Shown: piece after piece, positions 1-7,962 of the stretch
Position numbering within the stretch: position 1 is the stretch's first letter
How the letters are laid out: the number at the start of each line of letters is the position of its first letter
Assembly (NCBI GenBank): GCA_029239575.1
Contig: JARBUP010000001.1
Location: forward strand, 1 to 49,684
DNA: 49,684 nucleotides
Direction: 5' to 3'
From: Bacillota bacterium
GTDB taxonomy: Bacteria; Bacillota; Clostridia; Tissierellales; Sedimentibacteraceae
Notes under the pieces: generated by a model
The model's input: the letters and a program-made list of their open reading frames with translations, nothing else
What the model was told of the DNA's origin: nothing
Database searches by the model: none
Position numbers and translations under genes: made by a program

Positions 1-444
1 AGCAAAAAACTTTTAGATGCAGGTAATGACACTGAATTTTTTGAGAGAAATGAAGGCGAACCTGAAATTATACAAAGAAAAACTATAGAAGAACTTAATC
101 AGAAATTAATTGATGATATTAATAATTTTAAATCAGAAGGATTCGATTCAGTTTCTATAATAACTAAAAGCAAAAAACAAGCAACTGATTTATATTTTCA
201 GCTTAAGGATAAAATAGATGCAACACTTGTGGATTATGTAGAAAATGAAAATATAACAGGGGTTACAATAGTACCTGTATATATGGCTAAAGGTTTAGAA
301 TTCGATGCTGTTATGATTTATGATGTAAGCGAAAATAACTACAGTACAAATTATGACAAAGGACTTTTATATATTGCATGTACAAGGGCAATGCATAAAT
401 TATCTTTATACCATACGAGTAAACTGACTCATTTCTTACAATAA
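1..444 (+). CDS. helD: HelD-type superfamily 1 helicase/RNA polymerase recycling motor, C-terminal fragment
   Basis: The reading frame is open from base 1, so the gene begins outside the window; 147 C-terminal residues are visible. They carry two late UvrD/Rep-type helicase motifs: YMAKGLEFDAVMIYD (motif V region) and LYIACTRAMHKLSLY (motif VI, with the arginine that contacts ATP). The VPVYMAKGLEFDAV wording is typical of Gram-positive HelD, an SF1 ATPase that binds RNA polymerase and helps free it from stalled complexes, rather than of UvrD or PcrA. The gene ends just before a bidirectional terminator and converges with larA. The helicase family is clear. The assignment to HelD rests on motif wording only, because the RNA-polymerase-binding arms lie outside the window. 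Confidence 0.75.
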   Translation, partial: SKKLLDAGNDTEFFERNEGEPEIIQRKTIEELNQKLIDDINNFKSEGFDSVSIITKSKKQATDLYFQLKDKIDATLVDYVENENITGVTIVPVYMAKGLEFDAVMIYDVSENNYSTNYDKGLLYIACTRAMHKLSLYHTSKLTHFLQ

Positions 445-487
445 ATAAATGAAATAAAATATTTTATAATAAATGAGTAATAAATTA

Positions 488-513
488 CCCCGAATAAACA
501 AATTCGGGGTTTT
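488..513. terminator. Bidirectional intrinsic terminator between helD and larA
   Basis: CCCCGAAT (488-495) pairs with ATTCGGGG (502-509) around a short loop, followed on the plus strand by TTTTATATTTT. It lies between two convergent genes and can serve both. Confidence 0.85.
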
Positions 514-518
514 ATATT

Positions 519-1787
519 TTACTTTTTTAAAAATGGAACTGTATTTCCGCCATAAGGCATTACATATACATTTTTATTTTCAAAATTTACATTTTTAATT
601 AATTCCTCTATATTTTTAAATGCACTTATTTTCATATCTTTTACTACATGTTGATCTATGTCAGTCAGCATCATTACATTTGTTCTATTAGTAACTTCGC
701 AGGCAGCATAGAAAATATATCCTGATATTGTAAATTCTGCTCTTAAGTCTTTGTCCAGTGTTCCATTAGAAAGTGGTTTACACCATCCAAAAAATTCATC
801 TGATCCTCCACCTTCATGACATTCTGCTATAAGTATTATTGTTCCGCCTTCTTTTACACATTTATTAGCGTTAAATAGTGTTTTAGTTGACTGATATAAT
901 GAAATATCTTTAGGAAATCCTCCGCAACTTGCAATAACTATATCTGCTTCATTTTCTATTTTAACTCCGAAATAGTCCTGAATAATATTGCTACTTTCCT
1001 GCCATGACTCTTCAAATTTACCACATATTAAATTGCAATGCTCAGCTTTTGAATTTGTTACTATATTTATACCAAAACAAGGATTTACCATTGCTGCTGC
1101 TTCATTCATATCTTCATTAATAGGATTATTTTCAAGATTACCTACTCCGATTAATGGATTTGACTTAGGTTCTTGAGGGCTAAGTGCATGAATATGATTT
1201 TTATTAATAGTGGTTCTGCTCGATATACCTGGAAGGATACTTTTCCTGCCACCACCAAAGCCAGCCATTAAATGATGAACTGTTCCGCTTATTGTTATAA
1301 CTTTTCTGTTTATAGCTAATTTATTTACCCACACTGGAGTTTTTCTTGTTGTTTCTCCTAAATAAACTAAATCATCAGCATCACAATCATGATTTATTAC
1401 TTTTACTTTATTATATATTTCCTCTGTTACTAATTTTTTTAATTCTTCTTCTGTTTGATGTCTATGCGTTCCTAATGCAACAACAATTACAATATTATCA
1501 CTACTAACTCCTAAATTATGTAAATAATCAATTAATAAAGAAACTATTATATCCTGTCTCATCCAAAAACGAGTGATATCACTTATTATTATTGTTATTT
1601 CATCATCAGCTGAAATTATTTCTTTTAATGCAGGCGAATTCATAGGATTATTTACAGAGTTATTAAACTCTAATTCTATATTTTCAATTGCCTTAATTTC
1701 TTTTTCATATAAATATTTAATTGATTTTGCATTATTAACATTTATATCTACATATTTGTTTCCATACTTTAATTTTATATTTTCCAT
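519..1787 (-). CDS. larA: Nickel-dependent lactate racemase family protein LarA
   Basis: This 422-residue protein belongs to the LarA family, which interconverts D- and L-lactate (or related 2-hydroxyacids) using a nickel-pincer nucleotide. Catalytic residues match Lactiplantibacillus plantarum LarA in identity and spacing: H108 in GTHRH, H172 in VHHLMAG, K182 in GGGRK (cofactor-anchoring lysine) and H198 in TTINKNH, equivalent to H108, H174, K184 and H200. The ATG at 1787 was chosen because AAGGAAG precedes it; an upstream in-frame extension would run through the tRNA gene. No larB, larC or larE is visible, so cofactor synthesis must be encoded elsewhere. It lies 24 bases downstream of tRNA-Gly with no terminator between them. 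The substrate is not certain, since LarA homologues act on several 2-hydroxyacids. Confidence 0.88.
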   Translation of the reverse strand: MENIKLKYGNKYVDINVNNAKSIKYLYEKEIKAIENIELEFNNSVNNPMNSPALKEIISADDEITIIISDITRFWMRQDIIVSLLIDYLHNLGVSSDNIVIVVALGTHRHQTEEELKKLVTEEIYNKVKVINHDCDADDLVYLGETTRKTPVWVNKLAINRKVITISGTVHHLMAGFGGGRKSILPGISSRTTINKNHIHALSPQEPKSNPLIGVGNLENNPINEDMNEAAAMVNPCFGINIVTNSKAEHCNLICGKFEESWQESSNIIQDYFGVKIENEADIVIASCGGFPKDISLYQSTKTLFNANKCVKEGGTIILIAECHEGGGSDEFFGWCKPLSNGTLDKDLRAEFTISGYIFYAACEVTNRTNVMMLTDIDQHVVKDMKISAFKNIEELIKNVNFENKNVYVMPYGGNTVPFLKK

Positions 1788-1811
1788 AGTATACTTCCTT
1801 TTTTTTGTTAA

Positions 1812-1882
1812 AGCGGGTGATGGGAATCGAACCCACACATCCGGCTTGGGAAGCCGAAACTCTACCACTAAGCAACACCCGC
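1812..1882 (-). tRNA. tRNA-Gly (anticodon CCC)
   Basis: A full cloverleaf can be drawn. The acceptor GCGGGTG pairs with CACCCGC. The D-arm contains AGTGGTAGAG, the anticodon stem TCGGC/GCCGG encloses the loop TTCCCAA (anticodon CCC), and the T-arm has GGTTCGATTCC. Length is 71 nt including the discriminator base T. The 3' CCA is not encoded, so it must be added after transcription. Confidence 0.93.
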
Positions 1883-1909
1883 ATTTATAAAAATACATGT
1901 CCACTTAAT

Positions 1910-1938
1910 ATTATAATTATTTTTTAACGAAATGTAAA
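1910..1938 (-). promoter_or_regulatory. Sigma-A-type promoter for tRNA-Gly (and probably larA)
   Basis: On the minus strand TTTACA (1938-1933) is followed after exactly 17 bases by TATAAT (1915-1910). The predicted start is about 20 bases before the tRNA 5' end. Confidence 0.7.
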
Positions 1939-1968
1939 GGATTTTTTAAAAATGGAAAAGCAAGTTTA

Positions 1969-2988
1969 TCAGATATGTACTGATAAATTATTTATTTGAC
2001 ACAAGGTATTTACTACTGCAAAAATTAATACTTTTGCTAAATTAGAAGTTGTATTATCTTGGTCAAATCTTGGAGCAACTTCTGCTATATCAAAGCTTAC
2101 TACTTTATTTGATTTAAACATATATTTTAGAAACTTCAATACTGTTTCAGGATCTAATCCTAATGGTTGTGGTGAACTAACTCCTGGCGCAAATGCTGAT
2201 GAAAATACATCGGAACAAATTGTTATATAAATATGATCTTGACTATTTATAAAATTATTAAATTTTTCCATTAAACTCCATTCATCACTTATTGAAATAT
2301 CTTTTTCCAAAATATACTCAACGCCAAGATTTTTGGCAGTTTTAAATAAGTCAACTGTATTACTGTATTTCTGAACTCCTACACACATATAGGAATATTC
2401 TAATTCTTTGTCCGAGCATATATCTGCTATTTGCCTGAACATGGTTCCTGAACTGCCTCCATTAGGATATGGTCTAAGATCAAAATGAGCATCAAAGTTT
2501 ATAATACCAATTTTAGGTTTTGATTCTTTTTGATATAAATAATTTAAAATTCCATTATAATGGCCAAATGCTACTTCATGTCCCCCTCCTAAAACTATAG
2601 GAAAAAGAGATAGGTTTAAAATTTTTTGTACTGCTTTAGCCAATAGTGCCTGACTTTCTTCTAATGTACAATTATCTGAAAGTATATCTCCTGCATCAAA
2701 AATCTTAACTTCCTGATTAAACCAACATGGAAGATTTGCAAGTTCTTTTCTAATACTATGAGGTGCATTAGCTGCACCAAACCTGCCTTTATTAATTTGT
2801 ATACCTGCATCACAGCAAAATCCAATTATACAAAACCCTAATTTACCTTTGAATACCTGCAAGTCATTTTGAGATAAATCAATAAATTCTATCATCTGAT
2901 GCCATCTAAATGCATCAAAATTATTTTCACTATCTATTCGTCCTTTCCAAACATCTTTATCTACAACAGCATAATTATTACTAAACAT
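1969..2988 (-). CDS. Arginase/agmatinase-family hydrolase, formimidoylglutamase-like
   Basis: This 339-residue ureohydrolase-fold protein should cleave a guanidino or formimino group. The wording FAPGVSSPQPLGLDPE resembles HutG-type formimidoylglutamases (histidine degradation). Binuclear-metal motifs are GGGHE (H137), DAHFD (D166, H168, D170) and ITICSDVFSSAFAPG (D260). The position usually held by the first Asp of the SxDxD motif is Cys258. An ATG at 2988 with GGAAGGTG seven bases upstream was preferred over the ATG at 3006, which overlaps that ribosome-binding site. No other hut genes are adjacent, so the substrate is inferred from family wording alone; agmatinase or another ureohydrolase activity is possible. 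Confidence 0.72.
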   Translation of the reverse strand: MFSNNYAVVDKDVWKGRIDSENNFDAFRWHQMIEFIDLSQNDLQVFKGKLGFCIIGFCCDAGIQINKGRFGAANAPHSIRKELANLPCWFNQEVKIFDAGDILSDNCTLEESQALLAKAVQKILNLSLFPIVLGGGHEVAFGHYNGILNYLYQKESKPKIGIINFDAHFDLRPYPNGGSSGTMFRQIADICSDKELEYSYMCVGVQKYSNTVDLFKTAKNLGVEYILEKDISISDEWSLMEKFNNFINSQDHIYITICSDVFSSAFAPGVSSPQPLGLDPETVLKFLKYMFKSNKVVSFDIAEVAPRFDQDNTTSNLAKVLIFAVVNTLCQINNLSVHI

Positions 2989-3069
2989 TACATCACACCT
3001 TCCCATAAATTATTTTCATTCTAATATTATAACATCTAATAATAGTCGATAAAACTATATAAATATAAT

Positions 3070-3110
3070 AAGAACCTTTAGTATACAAAATATGCTACAA
3101 AAAGGTTCTT
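3070..3110. terminator. Hairpin terminator downstream of the polysaccharide deacetylase gene
   Basis: AAGAACCTTT (3070-3079) pairs with AAAGGTTCTT (3101-3110). The uridine run is stronger on the plus strand (TTTTT); the minus-strand side, after the deacetylase gene, reads TTATTATATTT. It probably ends deacetylase transcription. Confidence 0.65.
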
Positions 3111-3150
3111 TTTTTAACTAACAATATTATTTAAATGTTATAAAATTTAT

Positions 3151-4005
3151 TTATTTTTCAAACTTATTAAAAAACCTTATACGGTTTATTCCTGATGGAC
3201 GATTAAATCTTTTTAATTCATATAATTCATCCTTATTGCCTGATAAAAGATTAACTCCTTCTTTACATGAAAATGTTGATACAAATCCAATTTCCTTAAG
3301 TATATCTTTAATTTCCTTACAAATATATCCGTATGGATATGTAAAAGCTGTTGGTGTATATCCTGTTTTATTTTCTATTAAAACCTGAAAATATCCTATA
3401 TCCTCAAGAATTTCCATTTTATATTTATCAAATGGTTCTCCTTCTATTATACTGCAACCTTTTCTATCCTCTATATCATGCATAGCATATGTATGATTTT
3501 GTATTTCAACATATGGAGATTCAACAAGTTCTTTAACTTGTTTCCAATTTAAATAAGGATTTGTATATTGATCTTTAGAGCTTTTATCCACATATTCACC
3601 AACTATTGATATAACAGCTTTAACTTGATATTTTTCAAGTATTGGAACTATATATGTATAATTACTTAAATATCCATCATCAAAAGTAAGCATAATTGGC
3701 TTTTCTGGTAAATTTTTTTTATTATATTCGAAATCAATTAAATCTTGAACATCTATTGTCGTATATCCTTCTTTTATTAGATATTTAACATCTTCCTCAA
3801 ACTCTTTAGGAGATATAATATATTTTCCTAAACTGTTTTTATTTTTTAAAACTTGGTGGTACATGATTATAGGAAGTCTTATTGAAGGGCTTGTCGATAC
3901 AGGAGTTGATACTGGTAGTGCATTATTTAAATTGCTAAAATATAAAAGCAACACAACCACAGGTAATATTAATATTAATAAATGTATTTTTTTAAAATTT
4001 AACAA
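3151..4005 (-). CDS. Membrane-anchored polysaccharide deacetylase (NodB/CE4 family)
   Basis: This 284-residue protein starts with a hydrophobic segment (about residues 8-23), then a Thr/Ser/Pro linker and a CE4 deacetylase domain. It should act outside the membrane, removing acetyl groups from a cell-wall or exopolysaccharide amino sugar with a divalent metal. Motifs: IMYHQ, LTFDDGY (catalytic and metal aspartates at 109-110), NHTYAMH (H171 and H176, the H-x4-H spacing of the IcaB/PgaB-like branch rather than the H-x3-H of peptidoglycan deacetylases) and TYPYG. The start is a TTG preceded by GGGGTGG. It stands alone, so the substrate is unknown. Confidence 0.85.
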   Translation of the reverse strand: MLNFKKIHLLILILPVVVLLLYFSNLNNALPVSTPVSTSPSIRLPIIMYHQVLKNKNSLGKYIISPKEFEEDVKYLIKEGYTTIDVQDLIDFEYNKKNLPEKPIMLTFDDGYLSNYTYIVPILEKYQVKAVISIVGEYVDKSSKDQYTNPYLNWKQVKELVESPYVEIQNHTYAMHDIEDRKGCSIIEGEPFDKYKMEILEDIGYFQVLIENKTGYTPTAFTYPYGYICKEIKDILKEIGFVSTFSCKEGVNLLSGNKDELYELKRFNRPSGINRIRFFNKFEK

Positions 4006-4347
4006 AAAACCACCCCATATAATTAGTTAATTTTAAACATATTATATGTTTATGTCATACCGCCTAAATTAATTACTATTGTATTATTGAATAATTAATT
4101 AGTATTAATTATTCACATTTCCACAGCAAACCTTGTTTTTAAAAAAGTTATTAACACATAAATTAAGTAGTACAATTTTTGTTAATTAACTAATTGCTTT
4201 TAAAAATTTTATTTTATCATTTTACGATAAAATGTAACACCATATATACTTATTCATATATTAAAGTATAAGCTTGACTATATATAATTTGCTATTTATA
4301 AAGTTAAGAATTAAAAATTTTTAATTTGCTGAAAGGAGCATCTATAA
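4006..4347. other. 342-bp AT-rich divergent intergenic region
   Basis: No coding sequence is seen. It separates the minus-strand deacetylase from the plus-strand repeat protein. The only element that stands out is the plus-strand promoter at 4274-4302, listed separately. An ATTAATTAGTATTAATTAT-type AT repeat lies near 4090-4110. Confidence 0.6.
4274..4302 (+). promoter_or_regulatory. Sigma-A-type promoter for the Asn/Asp/Arg/Tyr repeat protein
   Basis: TTGACT (4274-4279), a 17-base spacer and TATAAA (4297-4302) lie 45 bases upstream of the start codon at 4348. Confidence 0.55.
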
Positions 4348-4632
4348 ATGGATAATAATATTAATAATAACTACAACTATCCAGAAAACAATAACGACTT
4401 ATTTGATATGAATCAAGATTTAAACATTCAAAGATTTAATAATAGAAGATACGATTATGATAATAGATTCGACTATAATAGAAGATATGATAATAGATAC
4501 GATAATAGATACGATAATAGATATGATTACAGACATGACCATGATAGATACTATCGCTATCCTTATTGTGATAGGTATGGAAATTGCGAAAATCCAATAT
4601 GGTGGTTATTCTGGCCATTCTTCTTTTTATAA
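4348..4632 (+). CDS. Small Asn/Asp/Arg/Tyr-rich repeat protein with an aromatic C-terminus
   Basis: Not recognised. It has 94 residues and a strong ribosome-binding site (GAAAGGAG) before the ATG. The N-terminal third is Asn-rich. Residues about 30-65 are a degenerate tandem repeat based on RYDN, encoded by a 12-bp DNA repeat (AGATAYGATAAT, about 4483-4530), then HDHDRYYRYPYCDRYGNCEN, and a C-terminal tail WWLFWPFFFL. There is no signal peptide. The composition resembles Tyr-rich coat-like or adhesive low-complexity proteins, but that is a compositional analogy only. A terminator follows immediately, so it is probably a single-gene transcript. The clear start, promoter and terminator argue that the gene is real. 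Confidence 0.7.
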   Translation: MDNNINNNYNYPENNNDLFDMNQDLNIQRFNNRRYDYDNRFDYNRRYDNRYDNRYDNRYDYRHDHDRYYRYPYCDRYGNCENPIWWLFWPFFFL

Positions 4633-4665
4633 AATAATAAAACAATTTAAATTTTTAAAAATTCT

Positions 4666-4698
4666 AAAGGAACGGTATTATCCGTTCCTTTAAGTTTT
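4666..4698. terminator. Bidirectional terminator between the repeat protein and pyrE
   Basis: AAAGGAACGG (4666-4675) pairs with CCGTTCCTTT (4682-4691) around a six-base loop, then AAGTTTTTG. The minus-strand side is also T-rich (TTAGAATTTTTAAAA). It lies between convergent genes. Confidence 0.85.
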
Positions 4699-4707
4699 TG
4701 ATTTAAT

Positions 4708-5271
4708 TTAAAATTTTCTGCTTCCTGGTTTAATTGGTTGCGATCCATTTTTACATAAAGGGCAGTTTTGTTCATCATAAGTATCAAATATTAATTCTAC
4801 TGCTGAGTAAATAGGCAAATCAATTTCACTTACTTTTCTATCAACTATACAGCCAATTCCAATTACTTTTCCACCGTGAGACTCAAGAACTTTTGCTGTT
4901 TCCATAGAAGATTTGCCTGTTGTAACTACATCTTCCATTATTAATATTTTTTCTCCTGGTTTAATTTCAAAACCACGTCTTAAAGTCATTACATTATTTT
5001 CTCTTTCAGTGAAAATAGCTCTTACATTTAATTGTCTTCCAAGTTCATATGCAGCAGTTATTCCACCCATTGCAGGTCCTACTACCACATCTATTCCTAA
5101 ATTTTTCACTTTTTCTTTAACTATATCAATTACTGTTTGAGCTTTATCAGGATATTGTAATAGCTTTGCGCACTGGCAATATCTATTACTATGTTTGCCT
5201 GATGACAATAAAAAATGTCCTTCTAATAAAGCATCACATTCTTTTAATATTTCTACTACGTCTGTATTCAT
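4708..5271 (-). CDS. pyrE: Orotate phosphoribosyltransferase
   Basis: This 187-residue protein joins orotate to PRPP to make orotidine 5'-phosphate, step five of de novo pyrimidine synthesis. The PRPP-binding loop is IMEDVVTTGKSSMETA (about residues 116-131), and VVGPAMGGITAAYELG is the upstream phosphoribosyltransferase motif. Residues IFTERENNVMTLRRGFEI match the OPRTase hood/flexible-loop region. The start is an ATG after CGGAGGA. It is the last gene of the pyr operon, 83 bases after pyrD. That gap is longer than most in the operon and contains a GGGACAGTCCC palindrome. Confidence 0.94.
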   Translation of the reverse strand: MNTDVVEILKECDALLEGHFLLSSGKHSNRYCQCAKLLQYPDKAQTVIDIVKEKVKNLGIDVVVGPAMGGITAAYELGRQLNVRAIFTERENNVMTLRRGFEIKPGEKILIMEDVVTTGKSSMETAKVLESHGGKVIGIGCIVDRKVSEIDLPIYSAVELIFDTYDEQNCPLCKNGSQPIKPGSRKF

Positions 5272-5326
5272 TTTAATCCTCCGAATTTCTTATTTATTAT
5301 TTAATGTTATTTATTCTTTGTAATTT

Positions 5327-5350
5327 TAGGGACAGTCCCCTAAGTCCCTC
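5327..5350. repeat. GGGACAGTCCC-type palindromic element between pyrD and pyrE
   Basis: TAGGGACAGTCCCCTA (5327-5342) is a near-perfect palindrome, followed by a second AGTCCCT. It is far more G+C-rich than its surroundings and resembles short repetitive extragenic palindromes of low-G+C anaerobes. A related sequence family (GGACGGCACC) appears at 27033-27137. Confidence 0.45.
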
Positions 5351-5354
5351 CCTA

Positions 5355-6257
5355 CTATATTATACCTCTAATTTCATCAAGCGTTTTAATATTATTTTTA
5401 TCCATAAATTCTTCAATTCCATTTATAATATCTATAGCTATATTTGGTTTAATAAAGTTTCCAGTTCCTATTTGTATTAAAGTTGCACCAGCCATTATAA
5501 ATTCTATTGCATCCTCAGCGCTCATAATGCCCCCTAATCCACAAACAGGCACTTTAACAGCCTTACACACTTCATGAACCATTCTTAAAGCTACGGGCTT
5601 AACACATGGGCCTGATAGCCCTGCATAAACATTGTCAAAAACTGCTTTTCTTTTTTTAATATCAATTGCCATTGCTTTTATTGTATTTATTAATGAAATG
5701 GAATCAGCTCCTGCTTCTTCACAAGCAACTGCCATTTCAGCTATATTTTCTGCATTAGGCGACAACTTAACCATCAATGGTTTTTGGCAGGCGCTTTTAA
5801 CTTTTGATACTATTTCAAATGCAACTTCTGATTTAATTCCAAATGCCATACCGCCACATTTTACATTTGGGCAAGATATATTTAATTCTATTAAGTCTAC
5901 ATCAGTATTATTTAATTTTTCAATTCCTGTTAAATATTCCTGCTCAGTATTTCCTCCAAGATTTGCAATTACCTTAGTTTTATAACTTTTCATCTTAGGT
6001 AATTCTTCAGTTATAAATCTATCCACTCCTGGATTTTGAAGACCTATACTGTTTATTAACCCCATAGGTGTTTCCCATACTCTTATACCCGTATTACCCG
6101 GTTTAGAATTTAATGTTAATCCCTTACTGCAAATTCCTCCAAGTAAAGATAAATCATAAAATTCGCTAAACTCTTCTCCAAATCCGAATGTTCCTGAAGC
6201 AGTAAGGATAGGATTTTTAAATTGCATTCCCATTGCTTTTACTTTTAAATCTGCCAT
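5355..6257 (-). CDS. pyrD: Dihydroorotate dehydrogenase, class 1B catalytic subunit
   Basis: This 300-residue FMN enzyme oxidises dihydroorotate to orotate. The class 1B form passes electrons through PyrK to NAD+, and pyrK sits directly upstream. Visible motifs: NPILTASGTFGFG, the active-site loop ELNISCPNVKCGG (catalytic Cys in CPNVKCGG), LMVKLSPN, SLINT, and the FMN phosphate motifs GLGGIMSAEDAIEF and GATLIQIGTG. An ATG at 6257 was preferred, with GGGGTGGAG just upstream; a GTG at 6266 lies inside that ribosome-binding region. Twelve bases separate it from the pyrK stop. Confidence 0.94.
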   Translation of the reverse strand: MADLKVKAMGMQFKNPILTASGTFGFGEEFSEFYDLSLLGGICSKGLTLNSKPGNTGIRVWETPMGLINSIGLQNPGVDRFITEELPKMKSYKTKVIANLGGNTEQEYLTGIEKLNNTDVDLIELNISCPNVKCGGMAFGIKSEVAFEIVSKVKSACQKPLMVKLSPNAENIAEMAVACEEAGADSISLINTIKAMAIDIKKRKAVFDNVYAGLSGPCVKPVALRMVHEVCKAVKVPVCGLGGIMSAEDAIEFIMAGATLIQIGTGNFIKPNIAIDIINGIEEFMDKNNIKTLDEIRGII

Positions 6258-6269
6258 TTTCTCCACCCC

Positions 6270-7004
6270 TTATATTAATAGTTCTTCTGATAGAAATACT
6301 GGACCATCTTTACATGCTCTTTTATTTCCAATTTTTGTTTCAACAGTGCAACCTAAACAAGCACCTAATCCACATGCCATTCTTCTTTCAAGCGACATAT
6401 AACATGAAACATTTTTAGCTTTACATCCATCAGATATTTTAAACATCATAATTTCAGGGCCACATGTAACTACTGCATCATAATTTTCATAATTTATATA
6501 ATCAGTTACATATCCTTTTTTACCCGAGCTACCGTCTTCAGTGATAACTGTAACTGAATTAGCATATTTTTCAAATTCTTCATTATAATATACACAATCT
6601 TTATATCCTAAATATACATCTGCATTATTTCCTAATTTTTTAGTTAAATATAAAAGAGGTGCGATACCAATCCCGCCCCCAACTACAGCTATTTTTCCGT
6701 TAAGTTCATTTAAATTAAATCCATTGCCCAATGATCCTACTGCTTGGATTTCTTCTTTTTCCCTTAATTTACATATTTGAGTAGTTCCTATACCCTCAAC
6801 CCTATATAAAAATGTAACGGTATTTTCATTTGCATCATTTACACTTATTGGTCTTGGCAATAAAAATGAATTGTCCAATGTTTTAAGCATAAAGAATTGT
6901 CCAGGTTTAATTTCATCTATTTCACTATTAAATTCAATAACAAGTTTATAAATATTATTAAGCACTTTCTCATTGAGAAGTATTTTACTTTTAAGTGTTT
7001 TCAT
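6270..7004 (-). CDS. pyrK: Dihydroorotate dehydrogenase electron-transfer subunit
   Basis: This 244-residue FAD and [2Fe-2S] protein links PyrD to NAD+. FAD-binding RPISV lies near residue 52, and the NAD-binding VVGGGIGIAPLLYL near 108-121. The C-terminal cluster ligands are in ACGLGACLGC and RACKDGPVF. The start is an ATG after CGGAGGA. It is translated just ahead of pyrD, as expected for partners made in equal amounts. Confidence 0.94.
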   Translation of the reverse strand: MKTLKSKILLNEKVLNNIYKLVIEFNSEIDEIKPGQFFMLKTLDNSFLLPRPISVNDANENTVTFLYRVEGIGTTQICKLREKEEIQAVGSLGNGFNLNELNGKIAVVGGGIGIAPLLYLTKKLGNNADVYLGYKDCVYYNEEFEKYANSVTVITEDGSSGKKGYVTDYINYENYDAVVTCGPEIMMFKISDGCKAKNVSCYMSLERRMACGLGACLGCTVETKIGNKRACKDGPVFLSEELLI

Positions 7005-7077
7005 TTTTCCTCCGTTATTTGAGTATCTTCATTAGTTTTCTTATACCCTAATGAATTATACTTAAACAGTTTAAACT

Positions 7078-7941
7078 TTATATATAAGCTCTTATATCGT
7101 CTCTCATCCTTGTCGTTTCTTTTCTTGCACATTCAGCAAAATTACTTTCGCCATCTTCTTCTTTTTTATACGCTAATAATATACCTCTTGATGAATTTAC
7201 AACTGCTCCATTACCATTTATTAAATATGTTGCAATATCTTCTGCTTTTCCTCCCTGTGCTCCGTAGCCAGGTATTAATAAAAACATTGACTTTATTTTA
7301 TTTCTTAGAGAAATTCCTTCTTCATTATTTGTACATCCAACTACTGCCCCTAAAGAACTAAAACCGCATTCCCCCATGTTCTCTTTTGCAAGCTCTTCAA
7401 GTTTTTCACCTACTATTTCATACAAAGGTTCATTATTTTCATCTTTAATATATTGGAAATCTCTTGCACCTTTATTTGATGTACGAACAAGAGCAAAAAT
7501 TCCCTTATCATTATTTTTAAGGTAAGTTATAAAAGGTTCTATACTGTCATTTACTCCCATGTATGGATTTATTGTAACAAAATCAGCTTCAAAATCTCCT
7601 GTGAAATGACCTATAGCATACATCTCAGCTGTTTTAGAAATGTCTCCTCTTTTTATATCTGCTATTGAAATGCAATTTTTTTCCTTAATGTATTTTAATG
7701 TATCTGAATATGCTTTAAGACCTTGCAATCCAAAAGCTTCATAATATGCAATCTGTACTTTATAACAAGCTACTACATCATTTGTACTATCTATTATTTC
7801 TTTATTGAAATTAAAAATTGCTTCTCCAATAGAGTTAAATTTCTGTGCGAAACTTGTTGGAATATAACTGTAATCAGTATCAAGTCCTAAACACACATGT
7901 CCTTTTTCCTCAACTGCTTTATATAATTTATCTACTATCAT
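7078..7941 (-). CDS. pyrF: Orotidine 5'-phosphate decarboxylase (type 2)
   Basis: This 287-residue protein decarboxylates OMP to UMP, the last step of the pathway. Its length and the sequence order mark it as the longer type 2 subfamily. It has HVCLGLDTDYSYIP near the N-terminus, the catalytic ADIKRGDISKTAE (Lys and Asp of the charge network) and the phosphate-binding LIPGYGAQGGKAED and VNSSRGI. The start is an ATG after AGGAG. An intrinsic-terminator-like palindrome lies between it and pyrI, so its expression may be partly uncoupled from pyrBI. Confidence 0.93.
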   Translation of the reverse strand: MIVDKLYKAVEEKGHVCLGLDTDYSYIPTSFAQKFNSIGEAIFNFNKEIIDSTNDVVACYKVQIAYYEAFGLQGLKAYSDTLKYIKEKNCISIADIKRGDISKTAEMYAIGHFTGDFEADFVTINPYMGVNDSIEPFITYLKNNDKGIFALVRTSNKGARDFQYIKDENNEPLYEIVGEKLEELAKENMGECGFSSLGAVVGCTNNEEGISLRNKIKSMFLLIPGYGAQGGKAEDIATYLINGNGAVVNSSRGILLAYKKEEDGESNFAECARKETTRMRDDIRAYI

Positions 7942-7962
7942 AATATCTCCTTTTATCCTTAT

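Noticed and set aside
1788..1904. In-frame 39-residue N-terminal extension of LarA
   Set aside because: It runs through the tRNA-Gly gene, has no family similarity, and the downstream ATG has a good ribosome-binding site.
4436..4645. Minus-strand frame opposite the RYDN repeat gene
   Set aside because: It is the mirror of the low-complexity repeat, lacks a ribosome-binding site and overlaps a gene with promoter and terminator.
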